Positions 36,078-46,945 of a stretch of DNA of 64,000 nucleotides are shown piece by piece. The notes under the pieces are model-generated. The model was given only the letters and a program-made list of their open reading frames with translations. It searched no databases and was not told where the DNA came from. Numbering within the stretch: the stretch's first letter is position 1; each line of letters begins with the position of its first letter. The DNA comes from Pilaira anomala (taxonomy: Eukaryota; Mucoromycota; Mucoromycetes; Mucorales; Mucoraceae). The position numbers were made by a program, and so were the translations under genes. The stretch covers positions 310,001-374,000 of the forward strand of contig JAIXMQ010000028.1 of assembly GCA_025716855.1 (NCBI GenBank), written 5' to 3'.

Positions 36078-37037
36078 CGATATATTATATAAAGAGAAGG
36101 TTAAAAAAGATAAAAGAAAAAAAGGGAAAAGAGAAAAAAAAAAAAAAAAAAAATCCCCGTTTAAATTTTTAATGCTATTTTTTTTGTGTTGGCGGCCTTT
36201 TAAAAAAAAAGGGGGGGGGAAGGGAGGGCACCTGTAGGGTTTTCATCATTGTAAGTCATGAAGGTTTTTAAAAAATTAATTTTAATATATCATAATTTTT
36301 GTATTCGGCAGAGTATATGCAGCTCAATAGAGCAAGCTATCAACTCTTTAACGTGTCCCAAGCATCTTGTTTATTGACATCTTTATTCTTCTTCACACGC
36401 CACAAAAACAGTTTTTTATTTCAGTTATTTCAAGCTTTTTTTTTTTTTTACCGCCACCATTTTCTTCTATATTCGTTATCCTGACAAGAGGTCGTTTCAA
36501 GAACTAAATAACTTTGAAACCTGCATAATGCATGTCGTCAGTGGTAAGATATAGTATAACTCTAACAACATTATTATCAACAATAACTTTTTAGAGCATG
36601 TTATTGTTGAAGACGTTTGAACACAAACATCCCTAAATTGGAAAACATCACTATATACATACTTTTGAAAGCCGTGGATAGGTAGACTTTTGCAAAACAT
36701 GACAATAGTTCAACTGAGTAGATCTGTAACTGCTGCAGGTTCCAAGGGGAGCTTATTAAGCTCTGTCATTTCCATCTTACATAGCAAAAATAAACTTTAA
36801 ACTTTCATATTTATACACTCACTACTCACTCTTTACAATGAGCAATGCAAAACTTTTTTTGGTTTTTTGAAACCCAGGCATTCTTTTGTGTATGTACATA
36901 CACATACAAAATGTTATGTAAACGTCACACATACATTGAATGTAAAAGTTTAATCGTTTGTTTATATTTGACCTCCTTTCTTTCTTTTTTCTTTTTCTTT
37001 TTCTTTTTTTCTTTTTTTAAAAAAAAAAACCCCAAAA
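36078..37037. other. Gene-free stretch with repeat remnant
   Basis: No supported gene. Contains an A/G-rich tract with G9 near 36208-36222, the second copy of a roughly 55-bp dispersed remnant (36494-36553, partner near 27410), and T-rich leader sequence before the RasGEF start. Confidence 0.55.
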
Positions 37038-37714
37038 ATGTTAAACACGGTATTACCTTTAGATGTAATAAAGTAAGTACAACAACAACAAAAAGGTGTT
37101 GGTTGCAATATTAATTTTATATATATATATACATAAAAAAAGCAGAAGAAGGTCAAAGTCACTTGATGACTTGATTACAAAAGAATTGAATACGTCACCA
37201 ATGATACGATTTCAATCTTTACCAAAAAGAAGACATAGTTTATGTGCAGAACCTAATAGAAATATGGAATATATTCGATTAGCAACGATTTATGGATGGC
37301 ATACAATTAGGTATTATACAAGATTTTACTTATTACCCCCTTTATTATTATATAAACTCATCATCATTCCTTAAATTAAAAAAAAAAAAAAAGCAGTAGT
37401 ACAAGTAACAATCCGCATGAATATAATAGGTTACAAACATCTCGTTCCTTTTCACATCTACCTACCACCACTACCAAACTAACAAGAATGTTTGCACGTC
37501 ATAATAATAAATCCACTACAACCATTGATCAGATCTTATTGGATCCACCACCTCCACCGATTGAAAATGATCCTCATGTGTTTGATTTGATATCTCAAGA
37601 TTCTTCTCATTTTATTCATTATGGAAAATCAGATGAAACTACCCTGACTTCTGCTACTGTAGAAAAATTAATAGAAAAATTAACTCGTGAATTGGGTATG
37701 TTTGTATGTATTCC

Positions 37715-37775
<61 letters not shown>

Positions 37776-39356
37776 AAATTGTTTATATTTTCTACACATA
37801 TTAACTTTTTTGTATGATAAATAGATAATGATTTTTTAATGGATTTCTTTTTAACTTTTCGTCAATTTACTACACCTATTAAATTATGCAAGTTATTAAT
37901 ATTAAGATTCAGGTGGGCTTTATTAGAAGAGAATGATGAACGTAGATTAGTACGAATAAGGTATACAATATAATATGATTTATGCAGATATATTTTTTAT
38001 AAATAAGATACTTAAAGCATAAAAATAGAACTTTTGTAGTCATTCGTCATTGGTTAACACATTATTGGACATACGACTTCATTCAATCAAGAACACTTCG
38101 ATTCATGCTCTGCACTTTTCTCACCCAACTTCAGAACCATCCAGTCATCTTATCATCTGTACGAGATGAACGTATCATCAAAACACTTCGGAATGTTTTA
38201 AAAAGGCAACGTAAATTCTATCGAGATGCATGTTCAAGAAAAGATAGTGCCATTGGTATTCATGAAGAAAAATGGACTGAAAAAGTAAAGAATTCAATCA
38301 GAAAGAGAACTGTTTCAATTTCTGCTATTAGTAGTATTAGTAGTCATAGTAGTTGTCATAGTAGTAGTCATGCTGATGCTGCTGCTGCTGCTGCTGCTGC
38401 GGCTGCGGCTGCTTCTGGTGAAACCACTAAATGTGTTTTACATCCACCTTCTTCTTCTTCTTCTTTAAAAAGACTTGCAACCAGAATTTCTAGTATTAGT
38501 CATACTAATACCTGTTATCGATCCTGTTTATTGAACTTCAAGTCAGAACTGATTGCACAACAGTTTTGTTTAATTGAACAAGAAATGCTTCAAAAGGTCT
38601 CTTGGCATGAATTGATTGAGTTGAGATGGAGAAAGAGGTCTTCTAAGCGACAATCATTTATTATTGATTTGAATACGAGTGATGGTGTAGATCAATTGAT
38701 TGGGTATTTTAACACTGTAAGTTTTTATTATTATTTAAAAATATATATATATATAAAAATAAAAATAACTTTACTTCTCTAATAATAGACCTGTCAGTGG
38801 GTTGCTTCAGAAATAGTACGATCAAGTCAATTAGAAACACGCGTGAAAGTAATCGAGAAACTGATCCGGGTCGCGCTCAAATGTTACCATCATCGTAACT
38901 ATAGTACATTAATGCAAATCTTATTAGGACTTCAATCACCTGCTGTCACACGACTAGAACGTACATGGCAAAAAGTAGATCATCGACAGATTGAACTCTT
39001 TCATCAACTCAAAGAGATGGCCAAACCTTTTCGAAATTGGAAAAATGTACGTGATTGTATGACAAAAGCAACAGAAGAAATCGCAGAATCTTTTGCGGTC
39101 GAAAGTATTTTAACTGAAAGTCATCAATATGAGGGTCATGGGAATGGATGTATACCGTTTTTAGGACTTTATTTATCGGATTTGGTGTTTGTGGCAGAGT
39201 TACCGACTTTTATTGAATCGAATGGAGATAGAGATGATAGAGAAAAGGAGTTATCTGAACGATTAGGGAATCATTTAGTAAATTTCAACAAGTTTCGAAT
39301 TGCAGGTATAAAAAAAATAATAATAATAATAATAATAATAATACAAAGAAAATCTC

Positions 39357-39392
<36 letters not shown>

Positions 39393-39541
39393 CTTCCGTT
39401 GTGAAACACGTATTGGCATTTCAAATGTTATCAAGAGCTTATAAATTCAAGACAAACACAAGTCTTTATGAACAACTTCAAACCATGTCTTTATTAGATA
39501 ATTCACAAATTAGAAAAGCCAGTTTTCAATGTGAACAATAA
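37038..39541 (+). CDS. Ras guanine nucleotide exchange factor (RasGEF_N + CDC25 domains)
   Basis: Seven exons (37038-37072, 37143-37310, 37394-37695, 37825-37960, 38029-38716, 38789-39305, 39393-39541) give 664 aa. A Ser/Arg/Asn-rich N-terminus precedes the REM/RasGEF_N domain (SATVEKLIEKLTRELDNDFL, FFLTFRQFTTPIKLCKLL, RHWLTHYWTYDF). Exon 5 carries a low-complexity Ser/Ala insert encoded by AGT and GCT repeats. The catalytic CDC25 domain runs from about 385 (QQFCLIEQEMLQKVSWHELI; CYHHRNYSTLMQILLGLQSP; GNGCIPFLGLYLSDLVFVAE) to the C-terminus. It should load Ras-type GTPases with GTP at membranes. No SH3 domain is seen, unlike S. cerevisiae Cdc25. The intron between exons 3 and 4 carries T53. 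Confidence 0.92.
37718..37770. repeat. T53 homopolymer in a RasGEF intron
   Basis: Fifty-three consecutive T within the third intron of the RasGEF gene. Confidence 0.95.
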
Positions 39542-39562
39542 AGTTTTTTTTTTTATATATTA

Positions 39563-39784
39563 TTATTTTGAATTGAGAAGTTCTTGACTACCTGCGTTAT
39601 TTTTATTCTTTGTAAAACAATCGCGAAACGCCTTCATTTCTTTTGTACATTGTCTCCAATCTTTTGTGTCATAGAAACAAAGTTGCAAAGCTTCGTTTTC
39701 TTTAAAGCAACCTGTCTTTTCAATACGCTCGTTATATGGATCGTCTTCTTCCTCTTCTTCTTTTTTTTGATTTGTTGAATTCAT
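39563..39784 (-). CDS. COA4: Coa4-like twin CX9C cytochrome c oxidase assembly factor
   Basis: Intronless, 73 aa. A charged N-terminus (QKKEEEEEDDPYNERIEKTG) is followed by two CX9C motifs, CFKENEALQLC and CTKEMKAFRDC, linked by FYDTKDWRQ. The conserved block (RI..TGC..ENxALQLC...DWRQC..EM..FR.C) matches Coa4/Cmc3, a CHCH protein of the mitochondrial intermembrane space imported by Mia40 and needed for complex IV assembly. All four cysteines are present. Its stop is 21 bp from the RasGEF stop (tail-to-tail). Its upstream side abuts the long dispersed repeat copy A. Confidence 0.92.
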   Translation of the reverse strand: MNSTNQKKEEEEEDDPYNERIEKTGCFKENEALQLCFYDTKDWRQCTKEMKAFRDCFTKNKNNAGSQELLNSK

Positions 39785-40257
39785 TTAGTTTTTTTTTTTT
39801 TCTGGCAAGGGGAGTTTCTTTTGGCACCCAAAAAAAAAAAAAAAAAAAAAAAAAGCGATTTGTGACTCAGGCTTTTGGAGTTCCTGACTGTGGTGTAGAT
39901 GAGTTTTTGTGCTTTATGCATTCTAACTAAAGGCTTCATAAAGCTAATATTGTACTTATACTTTATCAACTGTATCAGTTTAAGTTTAGTTATTATATGT
40001 GAATAAAAACAAATAATTGGTTTTTGAATGAATTAGATATATAATATAAAAGAAAAAAAAAAAAGGTCTACTGTGTGATTACATAACTGTAAAAAAAAAA
40101 GTCTAGTTAGCTGTAGAAAAAATGGTGTAATCTTGGGGGATGGTACATAAGCACAAGACACTTTAAAAAAGAATGGTTTTATTTATGTATATTACAACAT
40201 GTCAAAGGAAATTAAGTTTAATCTGGACTTTTTGTTTATTACTTTTTATTATTATTA

Positions 40258-40430
40258 CCGTACACGCTCTATTTAAGGCCGAAAAAAATTTCAGACTTTT
40301 GTGGCCTTAAATCGTATCATAGCCTTATTTCTGACTTGAGGATGTTAAATATGGCCAAATTTTGCAGAGAATTGCGGCCTTAAATCGGAAACGGTCTTAA
40401 ATCGAACGGCCTTAAATAGAGCGGGTACTG
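40258..40430 (+). mobile_element. MITE copy 3, inserted in dispersed repeat A
   Basis: 173 bp. Right end GGCCTTAAATAGAGCGGGTACTG; its reverse complement starts CAGTACCCGCTCTATTTAAG. Left end CCGTACACGCTCTATTTAAG. Flanked by TA on both sides (40256-40257 and 40431-40432). The equivalent point in repeat copy B (near 53270-53285) lacks the element and has a single TA, so the insertion and target duplication are seen directly. Most complete of the three copies; interior has two further GGCC..TTAAATCG subterminal repeats. Confidence 0.92.
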
Positions 40431-40489
40431 TACTATTTAAAAAAAAAAGGTTACTAGTGCTTTAGCCTTTACAATCCGGGAAGAAAAAG

Positions 40490-40562
40490 TTTCCAAATTC
40501 AAAGTTTCCAAATCCAAAGTTTTCAAGTTCAAAATTTCCAAATTCAAAGTTTCCAAATTCAG
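40490..40562 (-). repeat. 15-bp minisatellite in dispersed repeat A
   Basis: Five units of TTTCCAAATTCAAAG (with variants), read on the minus strand as repeated EFGNF/NLETL peptides. Copy B has only two units at 53328-53356, so the array has changed length since duplication. Confidence 0.9.
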
Positions 40563-41052
40563 TTTTCCAAGACAAACCACGAGGAGGTCGACCAGCTGAA
40601 GTCCCATGAACAAGGATACAACGGACAAGTACAACAACACAACAATCAATGATAATATTTTCCTTAGAGATGACTACCAAGATAAGAACCATCAATCCAA
40701 CTCTCCCTTCGATATTCGTATGGTTTTACGTGCCATTACACCCAGGATTAAACTGCACGAACCGCTCGTAAACGAGAACGGAAGAGAAGGAGACAGGACT
40801 TACCAAGATAGAACATTACTCGCCAAAAAATAGAATCACTAACTGCTGCGGTGTTGTGGCAACAACCAACCTTTGATCATAATACTTTCCTTTGAGATGA
40901 CATCTACCGAGATGAGAACCATCAATCCAACTCTCCCTACGATATCCGTATGGTTTTACGTGCCATTACACCCAGGATTGAACTGCACGAACCGCTCGTA
41001 AACGAGGACGGAAGAGAAGGAGACAGGACCCATCAAGATAGAGCATACTCGC

Positions 41053-42670
41053 CAGAAAATAGAACTCACAAAACTTGATCATTGCTTTTACAGACCCGTT
41101 GCATTGCTGAAACTGTTAGAAACTGCTTGAAAACATAATATAAAAAAAAATAACTTACCATCATAGCAACAACCGTTTTGTCCTTTTGATTTCAAGTTAC
41201 AGCAGACTACAGATAGCAATATTTCTAAAATGAGTGTTAGAAACTGTTAGAAACTGTTTGGAAACATGATATATATAAAATAAAATAAAGAGTAACTTAC
41301 CATCATAACAACAACAACTAAAGCAGCACCAGTATTAGTCAGAGCAATACCTATCATAGCAACACCTATCATAGCAGCACCTGTCATAGCAACACCACCA
41401 GCCATAACAATAACCGGTAACACTAAATAAACAAACACCCGGTGATGACAGCAGAAAATCGATACTATGGCACCATATTAACTGTATCACAAATAGAACA
41501 AGATACCCGACAAAAGAAACCCAGAAGCAACTGGTATTCAAATCTTTAAATCTTTATGCAGCAATACACTTGACCTCCCAGAAGTAAACTTCTAGGACCA
41601 GGAACTATCCCATGGTAAGTTAATTACAGATGAAGAATAAAGAAATGTCGAGATCTATGCTAATCCGCAAGTAGAGGACTAATGCATTACACTTCGAGAA
41701 GTGCTGATTGCGGCATGTCAAAACATTGTAAATGTTCCACGGTAAGAAAACCGCTACATTCGCATCACAATCAAACAATAGAACACCATACTTTGCAAAA
41801 GAAAAGATAATGATGGGTATAAAAGGAGGAACAACAGGGTTATTTTGTATATTTTTTTTTTATTCGTAATATTGATGATGACGTTTCCAAAAAAAAATTA
41901 TGATAAAAAAAAAAGTGTGTCACAAAAAAAAACCACAGAGACTGAAGCGCTGTAGTAACAGAATTTATTATTATCTCACCTTATTATTTTCAAACTAATG
42001 TTGTAGTTACAGTCTTTGGTTAGATTGAAAGTTTAATTGAGCTCCATGGGTGAATTTAACAGTAGGTAAAGAGCAACAGCGGAAATATTATTACTCTATA
42101 TTATGTATAAAAGAGGATATCTTTCAATTAACGAGTGTATAAACACAACTACAACATTACTTTTGATTTGTGGTTTTATGTAAGCGTATTATCAACAAGG
42201 TATCTATAGGATTATCCCTCTTTTATATACATATAGACAAAGACAGAAAAATAAAGAACATCATGTACATATTGTTTGCAACCTTCTCTTTTTCTTTTTC
42301 ATATATATACCTTAGTACAAAGTGAAATGAGTTGAATGTGCTTCTACAGTTAGTGTTAGTTATTGTTCTACAATTCTTTTATATATACATATATCTAGTT
42401 GGGTTCGTTTAATGACTGAATGTTTGATAATTGGTTCAGGTCAAATAAATAACTACCATTAAAACTTTCATTATCCTGTGTTTAAAGGAGACTTTTTTCG
42501 TGTTATCATCCTTTCTTTGTTAGTTTAAATACTCAGAGAGAGAGAAAGTATGATAATAAAATGAAATCTTTAATTATAAGGCCTGATCATATTTCCTTTT
42601 GTTTTTGGTACTTCACTTTCGATCTTTATTAGATTTCTTTAGCAACTTTAGGATGATTAATGTGACCTTC
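41053..42670. other. Repeat-derived and decayed sequence
   Basis: No intact gene. Segments 41107-41171 and 41231-41312 are imperfect tandem copies (GTTAGAAACTG..TTACCATCATA). On the minus strand each looks like an exon end plus a GTAAGT donor, branch-like CTAAC and an AG. The region 41640-41840 has a plus-strand frame with three stops (VEIYANPQVED, TLREVLIAACQNIVNVPR) that looks like decayed coding DNA. Confidence 0.5.
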
Positions 42671-43110
42671 AATCTACTACTTTCCAAATCCAAGCTTTGA
42701 CTAAATATTTGGAAGAACTACGTTAAAAGTTACAAGTACAGCAGCAATTTACTTCCTCACACGATTCAGCTGGTACAAACATAGATTTGGATTATGACCC
42801 CCAAGATCAATTGCTTCTGATATCATCCCTGCTGAGCGACTGCAACAAGCTCTATCTGGTAAAAGCGAGAACCTTTTCGATCGTTATTTGAGGAACTTGA
42901 TCTGCACAAACGTACACCTTCGTCTCAGCTTTTGCTGTAAGTCACAAAAGCGAACGTACATAAAGCTGGTCGTAGATCGCATCTCCAACAAAACGATCGT
43001 TTTCTTGATAAGAACCAGCAGCTAAGCCAAAAGGTTAACTCACTTGATTTTCCTAATATTGGGCAAACTTCATCAAATGTTTTACAGCCGAATAATCGAT
43101 CAAACTTTTG
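42671..43110 (+). pseudogene. Decayed ORF of unknown family
   Basis: Continuous protein-like sense is spread over shifting frames: ALTKYLEELR, stop, KLQVQQQFTSSHDSAGTNID, LDYDPQD; shift; SDIIPAERLQQALSGKSENL, FDRY; shift; FEELDLHKRTPSSQLL, stop, VTKANVHKAGRRSHLQQNDR and on to VLQPNNRSNF then stop. At least two stops and two frameshifts. The composition (charged, Gln/Ser-rich, coiled-coil-like) would fit a retroelement gag-type or other accessory protein; I cannot name the family. Confidence 0.55.
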
Positions 43111-43159
43111 AAACAATCCATATCCGACTCCTAATAGTTATTCTCACTTACTTCACGCC

Positions 43160-43350
43160 ATCATTCTCTAACTTCACACCATTATTATCTAAGAGCACAT
43201 TCATTTTTTCTAATAACACGTTTATTTTCTCCAAGAATACATTTATTTTCTCGAAGAACACATTTATTTTCTCTAAGAGCACATTTATTTTTTCTAACTT
43301 CACACTTTTTTTTTCTAACTCCACAATTTTTTCTCTAACTTCGCATCACT
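43160..43350 (+). repeat. 24-bp minisatellite
   Basis: About seven degenerate units of roughly 24 bp (like ACATTTATTTTCTCTAAGAG). Open in one frame because the period is a multiple of three (peptide TFIFSKN), but it sits right behind a decayed ORF and is probably non-coding. Confidence 0.85.
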
Positions 43351-45995
43351 ATTTTCTTGTGGACAATCAATAATTAATGAAAAAAAGACTTAGAGTTGAT
43401 TTATTAAGTAAAAATAAAACTGAAAAAACTCCTCTAAATTAAATAATAACTATCTTTTTATATCTTGAATCAGGATCATTTTTTTTTTAATGGGTTTAAA
43501 TGAATCTATGCCCAATTATTTTGCTTCTTTTGAATAAGTACGTTCTACTCTTTCTAATTGACCATATTTAACTGTAAATAATATCTACCCGATTGGATAA
43601 CAACTTATGAAGCTCCTGACTAAAGAACTCCTTGTAATTATTTACATGGTTGTTATTAGTCTTGATTCCGTTATGACAAATTCCATTGGTAAATGCGCAT
43701 ACTTTTAAATTGACAAAAGCTATTTTCATCATACATACAACCTGGCTAATCTTATTCTTTTTTAAATAGATATTTCGTATGTTGAGATAGTCTTTGATCT
43801 AACAATGTTATTCTTTTATTTTTGTTCACAGGTCATATAAATTATTTTAAAATAAAGAGTCAAGATCTGGATTTTGTTGATCTGAAATATTTGGCAGGAA
43901 GAAAATAAATCTTTTCGTGTTGAATATGTACGAGAATACAACATTTTTTTTTTTAGCGTCACATTAAATCTCGGTGCATGTTTTTATACATAAAACAGCA
44001 TTAGCACACACAACTTAGTCTTATCTAGTACCTTTTCATATACTATTATCAAAACACTTTGGTCTTTGAAAACGCACATAAATCAAGTTGAGTTCTTTTT
44101 TCATCTTCCGGCTTTGCTGGTTTATTTTTAATTTGTGTTTTTTTATCTGATATTCTTTCTTCAATACAGCAGAGCGTTATATACTAAATTTGAGAATAAT
44201 CTTAAAACATTGTTTGTATGAAACAGACATAGTGCGATTCAAATCAAAGTTTAAGTGTGTGACATTTAGTTAGCCTTTCAACATGAGAACAGGTTAAAAG
44301 ATGTTTTTTTTTAGAAAAAATAATCTGTTCAAATCTTTTCTTGGGAAGGTTTCAATAACCTGACTAGAGATAAAAAGAACTACACCGAAAGCGACAATGC
44401 TGAAAGTCAAAGTTAAAATTGCGAATAATTAAACAGCAAATTTCTATTTTCTTTCCAAGCTCCTTACCAGGCTTTAGTTCTCATGGCCTTTGATCTCCCT
44501 AATAATTGACTATGTTAAGTCTATCGCTGTTCAACAATAATAACAGTAACAATAATAGACCTTCCTGGACAGTTATCGCTGATCTCCCCGACAAGATGCA
44601 TTTAGTGTAAGTACAACTTGTTTATAAAAAGATAGTTAATAATCTAATTCTTTGTGTATTAGTATAACCCTTTTTCTTTTGTTGTGTTTTCAATTAAACA
44701 CAAGTTGGTTTTTTTATTCTGTGTTTCTATTTTTTTAAATCAAAAATTTTTTTTTTATTCTTTGAACGAAATTTTTCTCCAATAGTTTATCAATTATTAT
44801 TTAAAAAGTAAATTAAATGTTTAGTTTGGGAGATACATAGTTATTAAATGCAAAATATAGGTATAAATAATAAAGAAGTTCTGAAAAATGTAAGCACGAG
44901 ACTATGTAGTTCTCAACTTATAAAGACTAAGGTATGTTTTATTTATGAAAGATGATATTTTACGACTATTTAATCTTTAAGAAAATAGTACCGTCAGAGT
45001 TATTATTAAACAAAGGGATAACTATCAATATGAACGATAGTAGGAAATATAATAAACCTCACAAAGAAATAAAAAGAAATAAAAAGCTTTGTCAGTAATA
45101 TCGATAATGAAGAATCCTCAGATAGATAACTTTAGCGATTATGTAATTAATTACCAAAGAAAATTAAGCAATGAAGGTATTAGAAAATGATAACAATAAA
45201 ACCGAAGAGTGAACACTAGTACACTTATTTTAAGTAAAAACCTGATTGAGAAAAGTATTTGTTATGTTTTTTTTGTTGGCAGTATTTATAAGAAAAAAAA
45301 AATGTTGGTTTAAGAGGTATAACAGCATTACGGATAAGTACAAAAATTTGGCCCAGAGAATAAAAGATTCACGTCCAGTAAAAGGTAATTTTTTGAAATG
45401 ACACATCTTTCTTCATTCGCAGGATTCTTCATTTATGATATAAAAAGGCATGGATTTTTTTTATGGAGGACTACCTTACAATACAAGTCTACTATAGCAC
45501 TGATTAAATTATATCTAACAATCAAATAGACTACAGAATTAGCACACGTTGACCAAAAAGTTAATCTTATATCCTATCGAAGCCTTGAATGTAAACATTT
45601 TTTGTGGAATTTATATATATCGATATTAGCTTAAGACAATACCTTACCCATACAATTTTTTAAGCCAATTCAATGTGTGATATAAATATTCAAGCGAAGA
45701 ATGTAGGTACAGGTAGTAATATATATACCAAAGAGCTTGGGACCTTATAACTTGTTTAGGTGCACAAAGAAAAAGTAAACGAATCACGCTTATTCAGTAA
45801 CAAGAAATATCTCTATTTCATTTATTTTTTTATTCGTTTTCCTAAACTACTACCAAATCTATTCAACTTGTTTTAAAATAACCATTCCCTTTGATAAATA
45901 TCAAGATCCATTATTTTTTTCAGATTGTTTTCCTAGCCAAAATAATGAACCAATGACGATAGGTAAATGTATTTTAATGAGACGTTTAGATACAG

Positions 45996-46030
<35 letters not shown>

Positions 46031-46279
46031 AGAACATAGAAGCTCTTTCGAGTTATTCAGACATTACCATACAACAAACAAAACAAAGGTATTAAAACCA
46101 GTTCTGATATTTGAGCCTTATATCTTATTTTCCAGTAGATGAATAATCTAAGCCTCTAATATGTATGTATGGAAGAAGAGCGATAAAGTACAGTCACCTG
46201 CCGGTGAACGCATAATTGTTACAGCAATCCCTCTTTATTTTTCACTAACCTCTTTTTTTGTTGTTTTATTATCAATGAC
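43351..46279. other. Large gene-free region
   Basis: Nearly 3 kb of AT-rich DNA with no supported gene. The only coding-like piece is an ATG frame at 44512 (MLSLSLFNNNNSNNNRPSWT, then VIADLPDKMHL) running into a GTGTAAGT donor-like site at about 44606, for which I found no convincing second exon. A27 lies at about 46000-46027. Confidence 0.5.
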
Positions 46280-46945
46280 ATGGGCTTTTTTTACAAAGCA
46301 CTAAGAATTACAAAAATAGGGCTCCAGTTTGGTTGTTTCGCGCACGCCTTCAACCAATATGTTGCAGAAATAACTTGGGTATGTCATTCTTATTTATTTA
46401 TTTCCAAGTTAATGAACTTTCTTTTTTTTATAAAAAAAAGTGCCTTGGACCCTCCATGTTGCCTAGTTTTCACATGTCCGGTGTTGTTGCAGTTGAGCAT
46501 ATTTCACCTCATTTTAGAGAATATAAAATTGGGGATGTCGTTATTTGTATGTCACCTGCAAAGCCTGGTAGAGTTGTATTGAAGCGTATTTTAGGCATGG
46601 TAAATTTTGAACAATTTAAATCAAAAACTTTGAATAGTATTTAATTTTTTTATTTACACAAAAAAGCCTGGAGATAACATTTGTGAAGATCCTACTGTAA
46701 GCGATAGAAAATACGTCAATGTACCTGTTGGTCATGTTTGGTTAGGTGGTGATAATTTGAGTAATTCCACTGATTCAAGAACGTATGGTCCTGTTGCAAT
46801 GGGATTACTTAAAGGAAGAGTATTTGCAAAGGTAAAAAAAAAAAAAAAAAAAAAAGATAGAAAGAAAGATGGGTCGAGACTTATTATGTGTGTATAGGTT
46901 TGGCCAGGTCCTGAGATTTTAAAAAACAATCTTGTGCCAGTTTAA
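46280..46945 (+). CDS. IMP1: Mitochondrial inner membrane peptidase subunit Imp1
   Basis: Four exons (46280-46378, 46441-46599, 46667-46831, 46898-46945) give 156 aa. A type I signal-peptidase-fold protease that cleaves bipartite presequences on the intermembrane-space side of the inner membrane. Catalytic Ser38 lies in CLGPSMLPS and Lys81 in VVLKRILGMPGD, with the S26 box GHVWLGGDNLSNSTDSRTYG following. An N-terminal helix (about 12-30) is the membrane anchor. The NSTDSR motif favours Imp1 over Imp2. The size is normal for fungi. Its stop codon overlaps the stop codon of the minus-strand neighbour. Confidence 0.94.

Larger units (their letters stand above)
39806..41052 (+). repeat. Long dispersed repeat, copy A (interrupted by MITE copy 3)
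   Basis: Roughly 1.07 kb without the MITE. It aligns by eye with 52846-53743: shared blocks include GGCTTCATA..GCTA near 39931, the TGGTGTAATCTTGGGGGATG block near 40122, the TTCCAAATTCAAAG minisatellite, and the QSNSP-DIRMVLRAITPRI coding-like unit. It contains an internal tandem duplication of period about 232 bp (units near 40645-40875 and 40876-41052). Both strands have frames: plus, a conserved roughly 50-residue unit; minus, a hydrophobic segment plus FGNFE repeats. No terminal inverted repeats, LTRs or transposase found. Right end uncertain because copy B is truncated there. Confidence 0.85.

Noticed and set aside
36299..36365. tRNA-like box A (GCAGCTCAATAGAGCA)
   Set aside because: No box B (GGTTCRA) at the right distance and no acceptor stem or cloverleaf can be drawn.
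40462..40695. Minus-strand frame MVLILVVISKENII..FGNFE in repeat A
   Set aside because: Differences from copy B are almost all amino-acid changing and the array length varies, so there is no sign of selection for a protein.
41247..41438. Hydrophobic minus-strand frame (GVAMTGAAMIGVAMIGIAL)
   Set aside because: No ATG at the start of the open part, low-complexity repeat of GCTATGATAGGT units, and it lies in repeat-derived DNA.
43044..43373. Plus-strand frame of TFIFSKN repeats
   Set aside because: Open only because of the 24-bp period, and it begins inside a decayed ORF.
44512..44608. Possible first exon MLSLSLFNNNNSNNN..
   Set aside because: It has a plausible donor but no second exon; the best join ends after six codons. 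Kept only as a note in the intergenic entry.
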